Shown here one piece after another: positions 23,122 to 35,251 of a stretch of 64,000 nt of DNA. The notes under the pieces are model-generated. The model was not told the origin of the DNA. It made no database searches and worked only from the letters and a program-made list of their open reading frames with translations. The stretch is from Nageia nagi (taxonomy: Eukaryota > Pinophyta), in assembly GCA_050084985.1 (NCBI GenBank), contig JBITNC010000001.1, positions 183,768,001-183,832,000 on the forward strand, read 5' to 3'. The position numbers and the translations under genes were made by a program. How positions within the stretch are numbered: the first letter of the stretch is position 1; each line of letters begins with the position of its first letter.

Positions 23122-23466
23122 AGAGATGAAAATCCATACTCACATTATAATATTACAAAACCATCAAAAATGAAACCTCCTATGAAAAAGTCAAAGGGGA
23201 AATCATCATCCATCTCTGCTAGGTAAGGGCATAACAATAAAGATATGATATGGGAATTAAAATCCAAAGATGATCACATCGATGGAATGCAATCATCGAA
23301 ACAACCTAAGAGAGTGGTAGATCATATAATGAAAGAAAACCTAAAGCCTAAGTCAATAAAATACGATAAGTATGGACATCATGTTTATTATCATCAATTG
23401 GGGCATGATAATAAACATTGCCACCAATTAAATCATGCCCTTCATGATCTGATGGATGATAGATGA
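23122..23466 (+). pseudogene. Gypsy-2 post-protease extension with second knuckle-like motif
   Basis: The protease frame continues past the TGA at 23,119 and a TAA near 23,224. It ends at a TGA at 23,464 with VYYHQLGHDNKHCHQLNHAL. This resembles the 'C-x-x-HQ-x-x-GH-x-T-x-x-C-x-x-L' knuckle normally found between capsid and protease. Here it lies after the protease, so the element shows knuckle-like motifs on both sides of its protease. Confidence 0.6.
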
Positions 23467-24934
23467 TTTGAAGTAGATATACCTTTATTGATAGATAACA
23501 ATTTGCATCATCTACAAAAAACATACATACATTCCACACAATTAAACAATGATGAATTATGTTATTTGCATAAGGATATTCAATCTCCTTCACATCGTTC
23601 ACATTGGGGCACTCGTCCCCCATCTTACTTTTAATCTCCTCATGTTTTACATAGATCACATTGGGGCAGTTGCCCTCCATCATATTTAAAAAAAAAAAAA
23701 AATCATCAAAACATGGTTTAGAAATCACACAAACATCAAAATATGATTAAAAAAATAAAATGATCATATCTAATTTTGAAATAGGTTATAATATGTTTAT
23801 TGCATTTCCATGTCTTCCCCTTTTTCCACCTCATATTCATCCCCATTATGTTGGAATATTTGAGTATCAAATTATATTCTAACAATTCATCAAGGCATAT
23901 ATACTATACATTATCCATGATCACTTCCATACCATTATACAAATATGTTTAATACTTATTGTAAAAGAAATAATTTATGAAATTAATATTCTTATTGACT
24001 TTACCAACCTTCATCATGAAATTTTTGAAATTTTGGATGATAAACAAACATGATTATGATACACTTAAGGTTATTACGGACTCATACACATCTTCACATT
24101 TAAATAATCTTAAAACAGTTAAGAATGAGGTGTTACAAGAGCATGATTTCAAGTGAAAGTATTACATGTTCATCCTATTATTCGCTTCATCTCGAACCCA
24201 AGAATCATTCGATAGTTTTACAAAAAAAAAAATCAAAAAGTCAAAACAAAAAAAAAAAAAAATTACTACATCATATCAATGATTCTTGAGTGATTACAAT
24301 ATCCTCTACTAGGGCTATGGACACCTGACTGGCAGTAGAGCAAGGTTGTAGCGAGATCGAGGTGTTAATCCTCATCGGGGCTATGGATGCCTATCTAGCA
24401 ATGGGGCATACCTTATGAGTGGCGACATGTCCATATTGGTTAGTGACCTTCTTTCCTATGGACCTCTGTACGTTTCATATGGATGAACTAGCTTATATAT
24501 TTTATGCTCTTGTGACATTTAGTTTGAGATTGTCTAGAGATGGAAATAAACATCATTGCACACACATGAGTCTATGATAATTTTGAGAACATCATAACTT
24601 TGTTTTATATCATCTAAAGAAGGAAAAATCTAATGGTGATTGGTTAATATGGTCAACTTGAATATTATGATCATTACATTTCTTCATCATCCCATGCCTC
24701 CATCCCATACTATTTATTATTACATAGTAATTAATATTACACTTATATTTATCAATGCCTTGATGAGTTGATTAGTTTATCTCTCTAAATACTCAATACA
24801 TCCTATGTCCATTCATTTGTTATACTATTTTCATATTAACATCCACTATCCCCCCATACACGTTATACTATACCAACTTCCATATTTTATTATCCAACAT
24901 CCATATATTTCCTAATCCATCTTTACCGATTGCT

Positions 24935-25310
24935 AAATTGGAGGTGCTTCCATATTATTTGAGAAAAAGAACAAGTAATTGTTCTCCCCATTAATATGGG
25001 AGTCAACATTGTTGTTGTTAAAACCTTTTGCTTCTATTCTTATCTACAAGTTTAAGCAAGAAATTGCCCTTAGTAGATTGATAAAAGTCAACCCTAGAAC
25101 ATTGTTAAATTTTATAGCTTCCATTATTCTTTGAGATCGAGAATAAGAAATTATTCCCCCCATTGAATTGGAAGTCAATGTTCTTTTCCTATCATATCCC
25201 ATCCATTTCAACCCCCTAGAACATCGTTAAAAAGCTTCCATCATTCCTTGGGATTGAGAGTAAGAAATTGCTCTTCCCTTTGAATTGGAAGTCGATGTTC
25301 TTCTTCCCTT
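24935..25310 (+). repeat. Diverged tandem repeats, about 119-bp period
   Basis: Copies near 24,950-25,018, 25,118-25,190 and 25,237-25,308 share 'GCTTCCAT.ATT..TTGAGA', 'AAGAAATT..TC.CCC' and 'GAATTGGAAGTC.ATGTTCTT'. The first copy is the most diverged. Confidence 0.7.
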
Positions 25311-25688
25311 TCCATTCATTATCATCTACCCATAAATTGAATGTGTGTTACATCTTGTTCCATATCCTTTGTACATGCTATCATAAAATAAAAAGTATTA
25401 GTAGCCAAGTCTGGTAAATGATATAATCTAATACTGCAATTCTTCAAATCATTATCCTTAAATTTGAAGATATTTAAGAATATCAAAATCAACATTTAAA
25501 AAATAAAAATACAATAATAATCCCATACGTATTTGATGGGATAATCGTTATCGTCATATTCCTAATCATGAATCTTTGATGATATCAAATTATAAACAAT
25601 TCCATCCTGAAATCTTTGATGGGGCAATTACGGTTATTTTATTCATCATAAGTACTTGATTAGGTATATCGATATAAAATCAATAAAT

Positions 25689-25709
25689 ATATATATATAT
25701 ATATATAAA
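25689..25709. repeat. Short AT microsatellite
   Basis: A run of alternating AT of about 20 bp inside Gypsy-2. Confidence 0.85.
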
Positions 25710-26912
25710 TGTTTGCAGTTCAAAAAATAAATAAACAACAAAAATGGCCTACAACTAGGTAAAATGGAGTTAGTCATGAAAGAAACACCAAGCATCTACA
25801 ACAATAAAACGTCTCATCATTATCGCTATGTTACAACATTTACAAAAGTATGAGTGGGGCACTGAACAATCCAGTCTATACTAAATGCATTCACGACAAC
25901 AACGCAAGATGAAAATCATGTATCACATATGCATTTACGTTTATGAAAAAATCGTATGTGATTACACACAAGTGTCAACGATTCGTCACATTCATACATC
26001 ACATATATGTACTCATGGGAATAAGTCAAAACATGAAGAATATAACCAAATAAACATGCAAACTCGATCATAAACAATTTCATCATGAATTCTTGATAGG
26101 AAAAGCACCATTTATTGTTTATGATCTTACAATGAATCATGAACTTCCTAGTTCAAATCATATGTCATGTTATGCATGTTTAGTCATCACTTACTATTAT
26201 ATGTATTCAGGAAACCCTAATCGTCAAAAAGCATGATTCTAATGATTTTTGCAAAACCTACCTTTCTAGAGTAAAACATAATAATCGAAATTTAAATCAA
26301 TGCACACAAAGGGAACTTCATGTCATATACCTGACTCGGCTCCATACATTTCCTTAGGGTAAACACAAGACACCCATGTAAAGATATATGGAAACAAGCC
26401 TTTAGTACTTATTTGGTGTACAACCAATGTGTGTTCAAAATACTTCAATTGCAAAGCTCAAGAAATCATACTTGGATAATTGGGGTAAATACAACTTCCC
26501 ATGACCTAAAATCAAACCTTATGTTCACCTATAAATGATTGGAACAATAAGGTTAGAATCATTCGTACATTCATCTTACTTGTTCACTAGCTAATATGTA
26601 TTAGTTTTTTGAATAGTCTATCATCATCGTCACTGACATCATTAGTCAGTTCAAAAGGGGCCATAATGCTAAGATCAACACCACAATCAAAGTAAGCCCG
26701 CAATCACATAGTAAGACCATGGATACATCTCTTTTAAAATGTACCCAAAACATTGTTAATTACAAAATCGAAAGTTATATGTCTACTCACGATTAAGATT
26801 GCCTATAACCTAAAATAAGATATTTATGCTCAATATGATTCTAAAAGACTTATGCAAAAGATCATCACGAAACCCATTCTACTGGGTCAAAAGTAGAGAA
26901 AAATGAAAGATG

Positions 26913-27206
26913 ACTTGTATATACAAAATAAGCTTCCTATCACATACTCGCTTCGGCATGCGGAGATAAACTAGAGTCTTATCACGCAACTGCCATAAAC
27001 AGCACACAGTATGGAGATAAAAACAAGTGAAGTTTTGATATACAACATCACTATCTCAAACTTGTATATACAAAACAAGCTTCCTATCACATACTCGCTT
27101 CGGTATGCAGAGACAAACTAGAGTTTTGTCATGCAACTACCATAAACAACACACAATATGGAGATTGACACAAGTGTAGTTTTGATGAATTACAATATCA
27201 TTTTCA
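26913..27206 (+). repeat. 147-bp tandem duplication (Gypsy-2 3' region)
   Basis: Two adjacent copies start at 26,913 and 27,060, each beginning ACTTGTATATACAAAA and containing CACATACTCGCTTCGG. A weaker third copy appears near 27,549-27,695 ('CGCTTAGACATGC', 'GTCATGCAACTGTCA'). Confidence 0.85.
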
Positions 27207-27283
27207 AAATGTATCAATTGCAAAAGTTAAAAAATCATATTCAGTCATGGCAAGGACTATCCTCATGACAACACCAGATGATG

Positions 27284-27285
<2 letters not shown>

Positions 27286-27331
<46 letters not shown>
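27286..27331. repeat. (TA)n microsatellite
   Basis: An uninterrupted TA run of about 46 bp. Confidence 0.95.
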
Positions 27332-27335
<4 letters not shown>

Positions 27336-27861
27336 CAAGTTTTGATTTAGAGAAGCTATAATTATATTCCTACTAAAAGATCTTAAGCTTTATACAAAAA
27401 AAGATTTTGATGATATCTATTAAAAATATCATTAACATTTACAAATATCAAAGAAGATAAAATGTGATGTATCATTGTTACAGGAGATCATCTTGAAACC
27501 CCATTGTCGTGACAAAGGACAACACCATCAAAACTCATATACTAAAGAAAACTTATATGGTACATGTGCGCTTAGACATGCAAAATGACATAATAGAAAT
27601 GTCATGCAACTGTCACACAAGCTCAACACATCGTCATATCGAAAACAGTCACTTCTGAAGTATATTCAAATTTGTTTTCAAAACTACATCAAATGTTAAA
27701 AGAAAACACATTTTATCATAATTTGATAAATCAAAATTTTGATTCATCTAAGAAATTGAGTCAAAACTTATATCATAAAAAAGCAACAACAAACAATCAA
27801 GCAACAAAGCTTCTCATTCTATATTTTTGAAATCATCAACCGCATTTTTGGTTGATAATTC

Positions 27862-27875
27862 AAAAAGGGGCAAAA
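27862..27875 (+). other. Gypsy-2 polypurine tract
   Basis: AAAAAGGGGCAAAA directly precedes the 3' LTR and would prime plus-strand DNA synthesis. Confidence 0.8.
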
Positions 27876-28716
27876 TGTAGACACCTAAAAATGTCCCTTT
27901 TTAACTAGTAAACATTGGAATAATCATAACTCTTTGTGACAATATAAAATAGGTTTAAAAACCATATTATTGGATAGCTCTCATCGAGTGCATGCAAAAT
28001 GAGTGGTCATATGACCCCTTTTCGGTAAAAATTGACTATTTGGCGGTCATGTTAATATTGTTATAAAAATTGAAAACCAGTCGCCAACGACCCAAAACAA
28101 TCACCGGCGTTTTGAGATGATCGCCGACGTCCGCCTAGTAATCGCTGGCGACTCTGTAACAGCCGAACAGAAACCAAAAATAGTAAAATAAAGTTGTAAC
28201 GTCTCATTCTTCCAAGATGCTATGGATAGAGGGGGTCAGTTACGACCTACGGTGGCTTTTGACTTCCCCTTAACAACCTTGGAAAATCTCACCCAAAAAT
28301 CTATAAATACAAGCCAATACAAAGCAATAGGGGGCCCATTTTTGAAGTAGGGTAATGCTGCCAAAATCTTGTGAGCTCATACCCTTTTATTATTTTATGC
28401 TAGTTTCAATTTAATACATGTCATACATAGATGCTTTGATGTTATTGTCTTTTGCATGTGTGTAGGATTTACAGGTTGTCCACATCAAGGAGAGAAGTAA
28501 GCCAATCAAAAATAATGAAGATATAATACTCTCATATTGGCAAATGGCATTTGTAAAAGTCCCTTCCAAGGGAAAATTGTATTTTGAGCTGAAAATCAAT
28601 ATCAATTTACAATTACAACATTTCTACCTATTTTACATAATTTGAAGTTCAGTGAAAATCTAAGAATAATTGTATTTTATGTTATTCTACATTCCAACTC
28701 TATTTTCACTGTAACA
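27876..28716 (+). mobile_element. Gypsy-2 3' LTR
   Basis: 841 bp, the same length as the 5' copy. About 11 substitutions were seen by eye, including G/T near 27,914 and C/A in the AAGGGCAAATTG block. ACTTT follows. Confidence 0.95.
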
Positions 28717-29340
28717 ACTTTGTCCATGCATCATGGTACAATGCAACTATTCATCAAATACAAAATGATCATCAACCTTATCAGTTGTCTCCATATGTTG
28801 AACAATGGGATTTGATGGCCCCACTATAGGCATTGATTATTCAAATTCAATACTAGTGGTTCTCTTATGAATTCCATCTTTTGGGATGGGCTCAATAATA
28901 CACTTCTCATAATTACCTATTACCTTACTACCATACTAAGATCTATGCATATATTTAGTAGCAAAGGTGGAATAAATATTATTGAAATGCATACTTGTAC
29001 CTAACCTTATAACTTACCTTACTAAGAAGATTCAGGAATATAACTATCTTTTGTGGGAGCTAAAAGAGATTTTTATTCTTGCACCTTGTAAAGAACACTG
29101 ACATATGTAATATGGTCTTATGCATCCTTTATAATGGTGCATTATCTCTTAGATTCATCATCCTTTGAGCAATGTTGCTAGCTCTAAGGCATAGATAATG
29201 GTCATCCTAGTTCCTTAAAGCTCTTTCAAATATCTAAGTCAAGAATTTGATATGTTCCCATACTTACCTCTTGTGGAGTAACTTCTTTTACATATTTTGG
29301 TACCCCATCTTCTTTGTCAACCAGATCATAAGGGATTCAA
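28717..29340 (-). pseudogene. G1 region between RT and protease
   Basis: This G1 island continues from 17,422 after removing Gypsy-2. Fragments of reading frames exist but no domain could be named with confidence. It links the protease (29,340-29,640) to the pre-RT block (about 17,215). Confidence 0.5.
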
Positions 29341-29640
29341 AATTGCTAAGCTCCTCACAAATTTGTTGCATTTTCTTCTACATGAATTGCAACTATTTTA
29401 CCTTTGTACATGAATATGATTAACCAATGGAGAGTGAAAGTAACAACTCTATGTTTATGAATCCAAGGTATAACAAGTACCAAATTATATGATAATTTCA
29501 CTTGAAAAATATAAACTTTTTTATGAATAATTACCCCTACTTCAATAGCCATATTAACATAACCAATGCATTCTTTTTCAGTATTATAAAAACCTTTTAT
29601 ACTAATGGTAGTTCTTTTCATATTTGCATAAATAGATGAA
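29340..29640 (-). pseudogene. G1 aspartic protease remnant
   Basis: Minus-strand frame 29,355-29,621 ends with 'SYNLVLVIPWIHKHRVV' and 'MYKGKIVAIH', matching the C-terminal part of Gypsy protease ('YNLLLGRPWIH...vpST.H..lkF...'). The catalytic LxDxGS part should lie just upstream, near 29,680-29,710, and can be read there as 'ILIDTSPNINV'-like in a broken frame. Confidence 0.7.
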
Positions 29641-30084
29641 AACTACTTTTGTAGTGAATCCATAAAGCAAACATTTATGTTAGGACTTGTATCAATCAAT
29701 ATTTTCTTAACAAGAATACCATCAACATTGACACAAATATATAGTTCTCATATTCACTATCTTAAAACAAAAACATGTTACAAGTTAAGTTTGTATCAAG
29801 ATTAGTAATTAATTTAGTAAATTTTGCAATAGGAATATTCACATATACCTCAATTTTCTTTAATACATCAAATAATGTATTTCCATGGGCTACAAATAAT
29901 TTCTAAAGATAAAAAATACTTACCTTGGCATGCATTACCTTTAATTGTTCTAAGAGTTGTTGCACACTTGGATTGCATAGAATCTCTGTTCTTCTAATAG
30001 TTGTTGGTTTTACATTCCCTCTAGGCCTCTCTCTCCTAGAAATGACATATCATTCCTTATCAAAAAAATATATTCATCATGAGT
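29641..30084 (-). pseudogene. G1 C-terminal gag remnant
   Basis: Continues gag from the island at 43,518 after removing element X. A frame reading 'RERPRGNVKPTTIRRTE' and 'QQLLEQLKVMHAK' is visible on the minus strand at about 29,930-30,040, but no clear knuckle was seen. Confidence 0.45.
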
Positions 30085-30089
30085 GGTTC
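30085..30089. repeat. Target site duplication of element X, left copy (GGTTC)
   Basis: GGTTC before the left LTR corresponds to AGTTC at 43,517-43,521 after the right LTR; 4 of 5 bases match. Confidence 0.6.
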
Positions 30090-30904
30090 TGTTGATATGT
30101 GTTTTGGTATCACCTAGGGTTTTACTCTAAATGAACTAAAAGCACATAAACTTTTATTGTATGATTAATCTAAGCTAATTAACTTAAATAAACATACATG
30201 AATGAGGGAATTCAATAGTGCAGTAATAAAGTAACTAAATTACATTGATGCTAAGATGTAAAACATAGCTACATGCACTCAGAAGAAAGGAATTGAGTAA
30301 AATATAAATACATGTATGTTATTTCTTGTGTTGATGTCAAGGATATGATGAACAAACCTATTCGAAGAGTAAGTGATCTTGCTATGAGAACCATAAGGCA
30401 AATTATAAAATAAATACCAATGTAGATGCTAGTCTTTGAAAGCTCAATGTCAGTACAAACATCAGCATAAGCATAAATGTTCTTGAAGAATGAGGGTTGG
30501 GAATAAGAATCAATAATAAAAAATATGATGACAAGTTGAATTGAGCATATGATTGTAGAAGTGGATGACAGATATTCACTCAAGTGATAACAAGATTTCA
30601 ATATTAATGGGCATCATTTAGAAATACCCAAGTATAGAATACCAAATATTGATATGTAATCTTGACATAATTTCCCTAGGTTCGAGATACTTACATTTAT
30701 ATCAGGCATGATTCACCATTTGACCCCTTGAATATTGGTGGAAGTTGTCCTAATGTAGCTAACATAAAATATAAGAACACAACCTAAGAAATATATGATA
30801 ATAATATAAAATATGATTAAATTATTATTACATATGAATAAATATGTATGTAAAGTTACACCTAAGTAGGATTATGTTAAGGGGACCACTTTTAGGTGTC
30901 AATA
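30090..30904 (-). mobile_element. Element X 3' LTR
   Basis: Shares most of 30,440-30,904 with 43,084-43,516, for example TGATAACAAGATT, TTTGACCCCTT and GTATGTAAAGTT blocks, with clear divergence. Its left 350 bp have no counterpart because that part of the right LTR is deleted. Confidence 0.75.
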
Positions 30905-31338
30905 GATTCTCCCCTATATAAGTATAATGAAATTGAATCTTGAAATTACATTATGCTTACAAAAGAAGTAAAGGTAAAGAGAAGAAAATTTTGATACTAA
31001 TCTAGTTTAGTTATTCAGATAATCAAGGATTTGATGATGTATATTTCCCCTTCTTTGGCTTGGTTGGATTGCATGTAGTTGAATCAACCAAGAGTAAAGA
31101 ATGAAACTTGAAAATGGGAGATAAACACTTCCAAGCTCATATATGATTGTTAACTTGTAAAAGATATAACAGTGATAGTAAGAGAGAATATCATATCATT
31201 TCATCAAATGATATAACAATAATGAAGTAAGGATGAAATAAATATAATATGCATGCATCATCTTGAGAATACTGAATACAAAAATACTCAATATTTCACT
31301 ATTAGATGCATACATAAGAAATCATAATAACAGTGTGT

Positions 31339-31725
31339 CCACATCATCATGGGGTTACATACCCCATTTCTATATGGAACACATGCAAACATAACCATAT
31401 ATGTGAACATTATCATGAGGTACACGCCACATTCCTATATGCAACATATGAATTAGGAAGAACAACATGGTGATGGTTAGTTGAGACCCAATTGACAAAG
31501 GTGATTCAAAGACATGGTTGGTTTGAATATCTCCCAACTATGTTAATAATATGTTATTCATCATCATGAGGCATATGCCCCATTCTTAGATATTAACATG
31601 ATATGTAGTCCTCTTCATGAGGTATATGCCCTATTCTTAGATTTGATTAAGAGTGATGGTTATTTGAGACCCAATCGACAAAGATGACTCAACGATGATT
31701 AGTTTGAATATTTTTCAATCATACA
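31339..31725. repeat. Cluster of imperfect repeats inside element X
   Basis: Four copies of a 'CATCATGRGGYAYAYGCCCCATTCYTA' type unit lie at about 31,343, 31,408, 31,560 and 31,611. Two copies of a 'GAGACCCAATYGACAAAGRTGA' unit follow near 31,484 and 31,667. Confidence 0.7.
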
Positions 31726-32179
31726 AATGATTAAATGCAAAGTAGATATAAGGTTAGGAATACTCCGTACAACTTACCCATTATGTTGATTTGTTGTAAT
31801 TTGGCCTAATTAATACTTTTGTAACTCAACATCCATGATAGCTTCAACACGTGCACTAGTGATTTTGAATTTGATGCTTCTAGTATTGAAACTACAACAT
31901 GTATCATGATACATGATTCTAAAAAAGATATTTTCATACTTGATAGCTTCTAATAGAGTGTTTGACTTTATGATGAATAGGTTGGACCCAAGAATGAATG
32001 TGTTGGGAATGCATTATTCTTTAATTAGATGTCTATTTATGATTGAAAAAACTTGATTCTCCAAGATATGTTAGTCCTATATTTAGTTTTAGATCATATG
32101 TAGCTAGAAGGTTTATGATTTTTGAACTCAAGATGTGAATGCCAAGGCATGGTAGCATAGGCACTAGTAGCCAACATGA

Positions 32180-32934
32180 GTGCTAAGGTGAGCGTGGATG
32201 CAAGGTACTTCTGTAATTGTAGACTCTAAATTGTGTACAATATGAATATACATAATAAATAAAATGATCTACAATATAAGAAGAGATATATATGTACACT
32301 ATATCAAATACAACAAATATACATGAAAAGGATGAACCTGATATGAAATGTATGTACAATCCTCAAAAGTAAATGTCAATTGATATTCAAAGGATTGGGA
32401 TCAGATTTGAGTGAGCTTGCAATGGATCTTTTCATGCATAAATCAATAGCTTTGACCACCAAAATCTAGAAGCCTTGATCCTCAGTATGCATACCATTAA
32501 CATCATTGAATATGTAGAATTATGTAGTGCACCAAAGATAGAAAGTTTCAGAGTTCAAAGTATAATAATTTCTCATAATAGGTGGCATCGAGAGACATCA
32601 TTGCTTGATGAAGATTGCAATAGAAAACTACCTATTAGAGATCTTATCATATCAAAGACTTTTGATTTATGGAGATCAACCTATTCCACTCACATATATA
32701 GCTTATAAAGACATAGAGAGGAGTGAAGGCCGACCTCTAGCAATAATATAATCATTGTTGTATTCAAGATACTTTAAAATATGAACCATGGTATATGATA
32801 TAGCATTTAATATAACACATGGAATTGCATTATAATATCAACTTTATCTTGACATTTTTTATATTGCAATAAGTCATTTAGAAATTCTAAATATGATTTA
32901 TTAAATAAATAATAAATCATTTTTAGGCATCTAC
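32180..32934 (-). mobile_element. Possible LTR fragment, minus strand
   Basis: The right edge reads TGTAGATGCCTAAAAATG on the minus strand, close to the LTR start of Gypsy-2 and to the sequence ending at 3,594. The left boundary is a guess and no partner LTR was identified. Confidence 0.3.
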
Positions 32935-33814
32935 AGTAATTTAGGATTCCAAACTTTTTCACACTTGAATTGAATTATATACAAAGAAATAAAATCATGT
33001 TTAGAAGATATAAGAGCTAGAATTTGATTGTTAATTAACATCTACCTCATTAAATGTGTCCTAATTTAGTTTTACATAGTCTAGATAGTGACTTATTTAT
33101 CACTTTCATTATTTAAAAATTGAGCTTTGGTCCAAGAAGAGTAAGGTGAGCTTGTTGAGATGATTTAAAGCCTTGTGAGCTATCAATATTTCTAGGTAAG
33201 TGATTTGGTTTATGAATTAAGGTAATTTATTCAATTTCCAAGGGTTTTACCAAGGTTTTAACATAATTTTGCATTCTAAGATGAAGATTACAAAGAAAAA
33301 TAACCATATGGCTTACCTCTTGCGACACAACAAGATTTCTACATATGTGGTAGGTATCTAAGACCAACCTAGTGGGTTTATTTCATGAATTTTGAATGTG
33401 AAATGAAGTAAATAGGCAAAATTGTGGGTTTTTAGGTTAGGGTTTAGGAATTAGGGCCTAATCATTTTTGCCTTTAAAGGGAGTTGTAGGGTATGAAATC
33501 ATAATTTTATGGATTTGTGAGCATAAAAGAAGTTTTCTCCTAAATTTCAAAAAAAATAGATGCAAAAAGCCTCATGTGGTCGTTAACATTTGCACAGGCG
33601 CTAGCATAAAAAAGGTGATTCTAGGATGGGAAAATGGATAACCAATTATGGTATTTATAATTATGTACTAGAAATATTTAAATAAAGTTTTTGTATAATA
33701 ATTTTATAAAAATTACATCAAAAAATAATGCATACCTTGCTGATTTGTGCTTGCAATGTCGTCAATTTCTCATGGAGCCTGAGCCTATATCTTAGAGCTA
33801 AAACAAGTTTCTAG

Positions 33815-34572
33815 TGATGAAGGATAAGCTCACAAAGGAGGAGATAAGTATGCTTTAGCATGTTGGTATGGAATGGCTCCTTTATGCTCCATACATTTGA
33901 GTGGAAAAGGAGCTATTCATGACCCTGATGGAGAGATGGTTTGAAAGGACCAACACATTTTATCTTCCTATTGGGGAGATCACTATATTACCTGATGAAA
34001 TCCATAGGATTCTTTGGTTTCATGTGAAGGAAAGTACCATATTATTTGAGGAGGGTATGATCAATGAGAAATATAAATTATCAACAAATTGGTTTATAGT
34101 TTTTCCAAAGTATCATGAAGCAAAGAAGGGTGCTTTCCTTCATCATGCTTTTAGGAGCAAGATAAAGAGGTTCAAGCGAGTTTCGTTGGTTATGATGGTA
34201 TGCATTGATAGCATTGTTTACATAGATAAGAATCATGAGGTGTTTCCACTTGAACAGATACATGTGATGTATGAGATAATGCAATGTCATTGATATATGT
34301 GGAAACCTTACATTATTACCCATATCTACCATGACTTGCATAACTTCTTGATGGTGCAGATGAGTGAGAAGAGAGTGGCATACTCATTTATGCTACAATG
34401 TTAGGCATATGATCATATTATCAATATTAAGCCTAGAGAGATTCTTGTACATGGCATAGCTCTTGATCATCCAATGTGGTATCGATGGGTGAAGCATGGG
34501 AAGATCACATGGATCCATAAGATCATGGAGGCTTATAGGAAAGTCATGGATAGTTTTATGGGTGGTAAGTAA
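33815..34572 (+). pseudogene. Plant mobile domain (PMD)-type pseudogene
   Basis: The plus-strand reading resembles the plant mobile domain: LMERWFERTNTFYLPIGEIT at about 33,925-33,985, followed by a line like 'iLPDEIhRILWFHVK'. This matches the family core 'L.eRWr.eThtFhlP.GEmTitl.DV..il..p'. Before it, a 'VGMEWLLYAPYI' stretch is interrupted by a stop at 33,898. The frame 33,901-34,293 is open for 130 codons, then breaks, and continues weakly to about 34,572 ('WVKHGKITWIHKIMEAYRKV'). PMD proteins occur both as host genes (MAIN-like) and inside transposons; which applies here is not known. It is antisense to element X. Confidence 0.7.
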
Positions 34573-34728
34573 CTTACCATACATGGTTTAGTTTATTTTT
34601 TTTATTGATTCTTTTTGTAAGGAAGATACTAACTTGTGACTTTTGTTTTGCAAGAGATGTGATCTACTAACCATATGCGATTGTACCTTATTTGTAAAAT
34701 AAGCCATGGGATGAGCTAGACTAGAACC

Positions 34729-35251
34729 TGAAGGGATTGAAATATAACTAATACAATCCTAAACTCCCAAGATCATATGAAATATCATAAATGACATCTA
34801 AATAACTCACAAAGCAATCTCACAAAGATAACTTAAGATGTAAGTGGTTCCTCCAACTAGGAATACATCCACTAACTAGATCTCACTTCTTAAAAGATAT
34901 AAACTCTTAAAATCCTCTTAAAAGTTTCTCTTAAACACTATACTATAGCATAACTTTACTCTAAAAATTGTGATATAATCATAAAGAGGGAGACTTATAT
35001 TTATAGGCCAAAGGAGACTTATATTTATAGGCCAAAATACCTCTTTAGATCATCCTTTTATCTAATGTACAAAATCATGACATGCACATCCTTTTACCCA
35101 AGAGGCATGCTCATGATATGGAGTGTAAGACAAGTTACATTATCATAATCATTTAAATACTTAAGGTATCAAATTATATTCTTAATTATTAGTGAACTTA
35201 CATAGAATATTATTACATAATCTTTATAATAATGCATTATACATTCCAACA
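34729..35251 (-). mobile_element. Copia-2 3' LTR
   Basis: On the minus strand it starts TGTTGGAATG at 35,251 and ends CCTTCA at 34,729. It holds a 24-bp tandem duplication at about 34,987-35,035 that doubles the TATA box. Confidence 0.92.
34998..35029 (-). promoter_or_regulatory. Duplicated TATA box in Copia-2 3' LTR
   Basis: TATAAATA (minus strand) occurs at 34,998-35,005 and 35,022-35,029 within two copies of GGAGACTTATATTTATAGG. The 5' LTR has one copy. Confidence 0.7.

Larger units (their letters stand above)
23467..27861 (+). other. Gypsy-2 long 3' non-coding region
   Basis: About 4.4 kb with no polymerase motif on either strand. It holds A-tracts (23,684-23,700, 24,221-24,260), repeat units, AT microsatellites and many diverged duplications listed separately. 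In an autonomous relative the RT, RNase H and integrase would occupy this place. Confidence 0.75.
17423..28716 (+). mobile_element. Gypsy-2: gag-protease LTR element without RT or integrase
   Basis: 11,294 bp with two 841-bp LTRs differing at about 11 sites by eye (about 1.3%), so it is fairly young. Internal order: PBS; a leader with 20-bp-periodic motifs and long direct repeats; a gag-protease reading frame (19,725 to about 23,466); then about 4.4 kb of non-coding, repeat-rich DNA; a purine tract; and the 3' LTR. No RT, RNase H or integrase motif was found on either strand between the LTRs. It therefore looks like a non-autonomous derivative that keeps its structural genes and would borrow polymerase from a relative. 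The gag and protease resemble the Tat/Ogre branch, which also carries an extra N-terminal ORF. It lies in the pre-RT region of G1. Confidence 0.92.
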
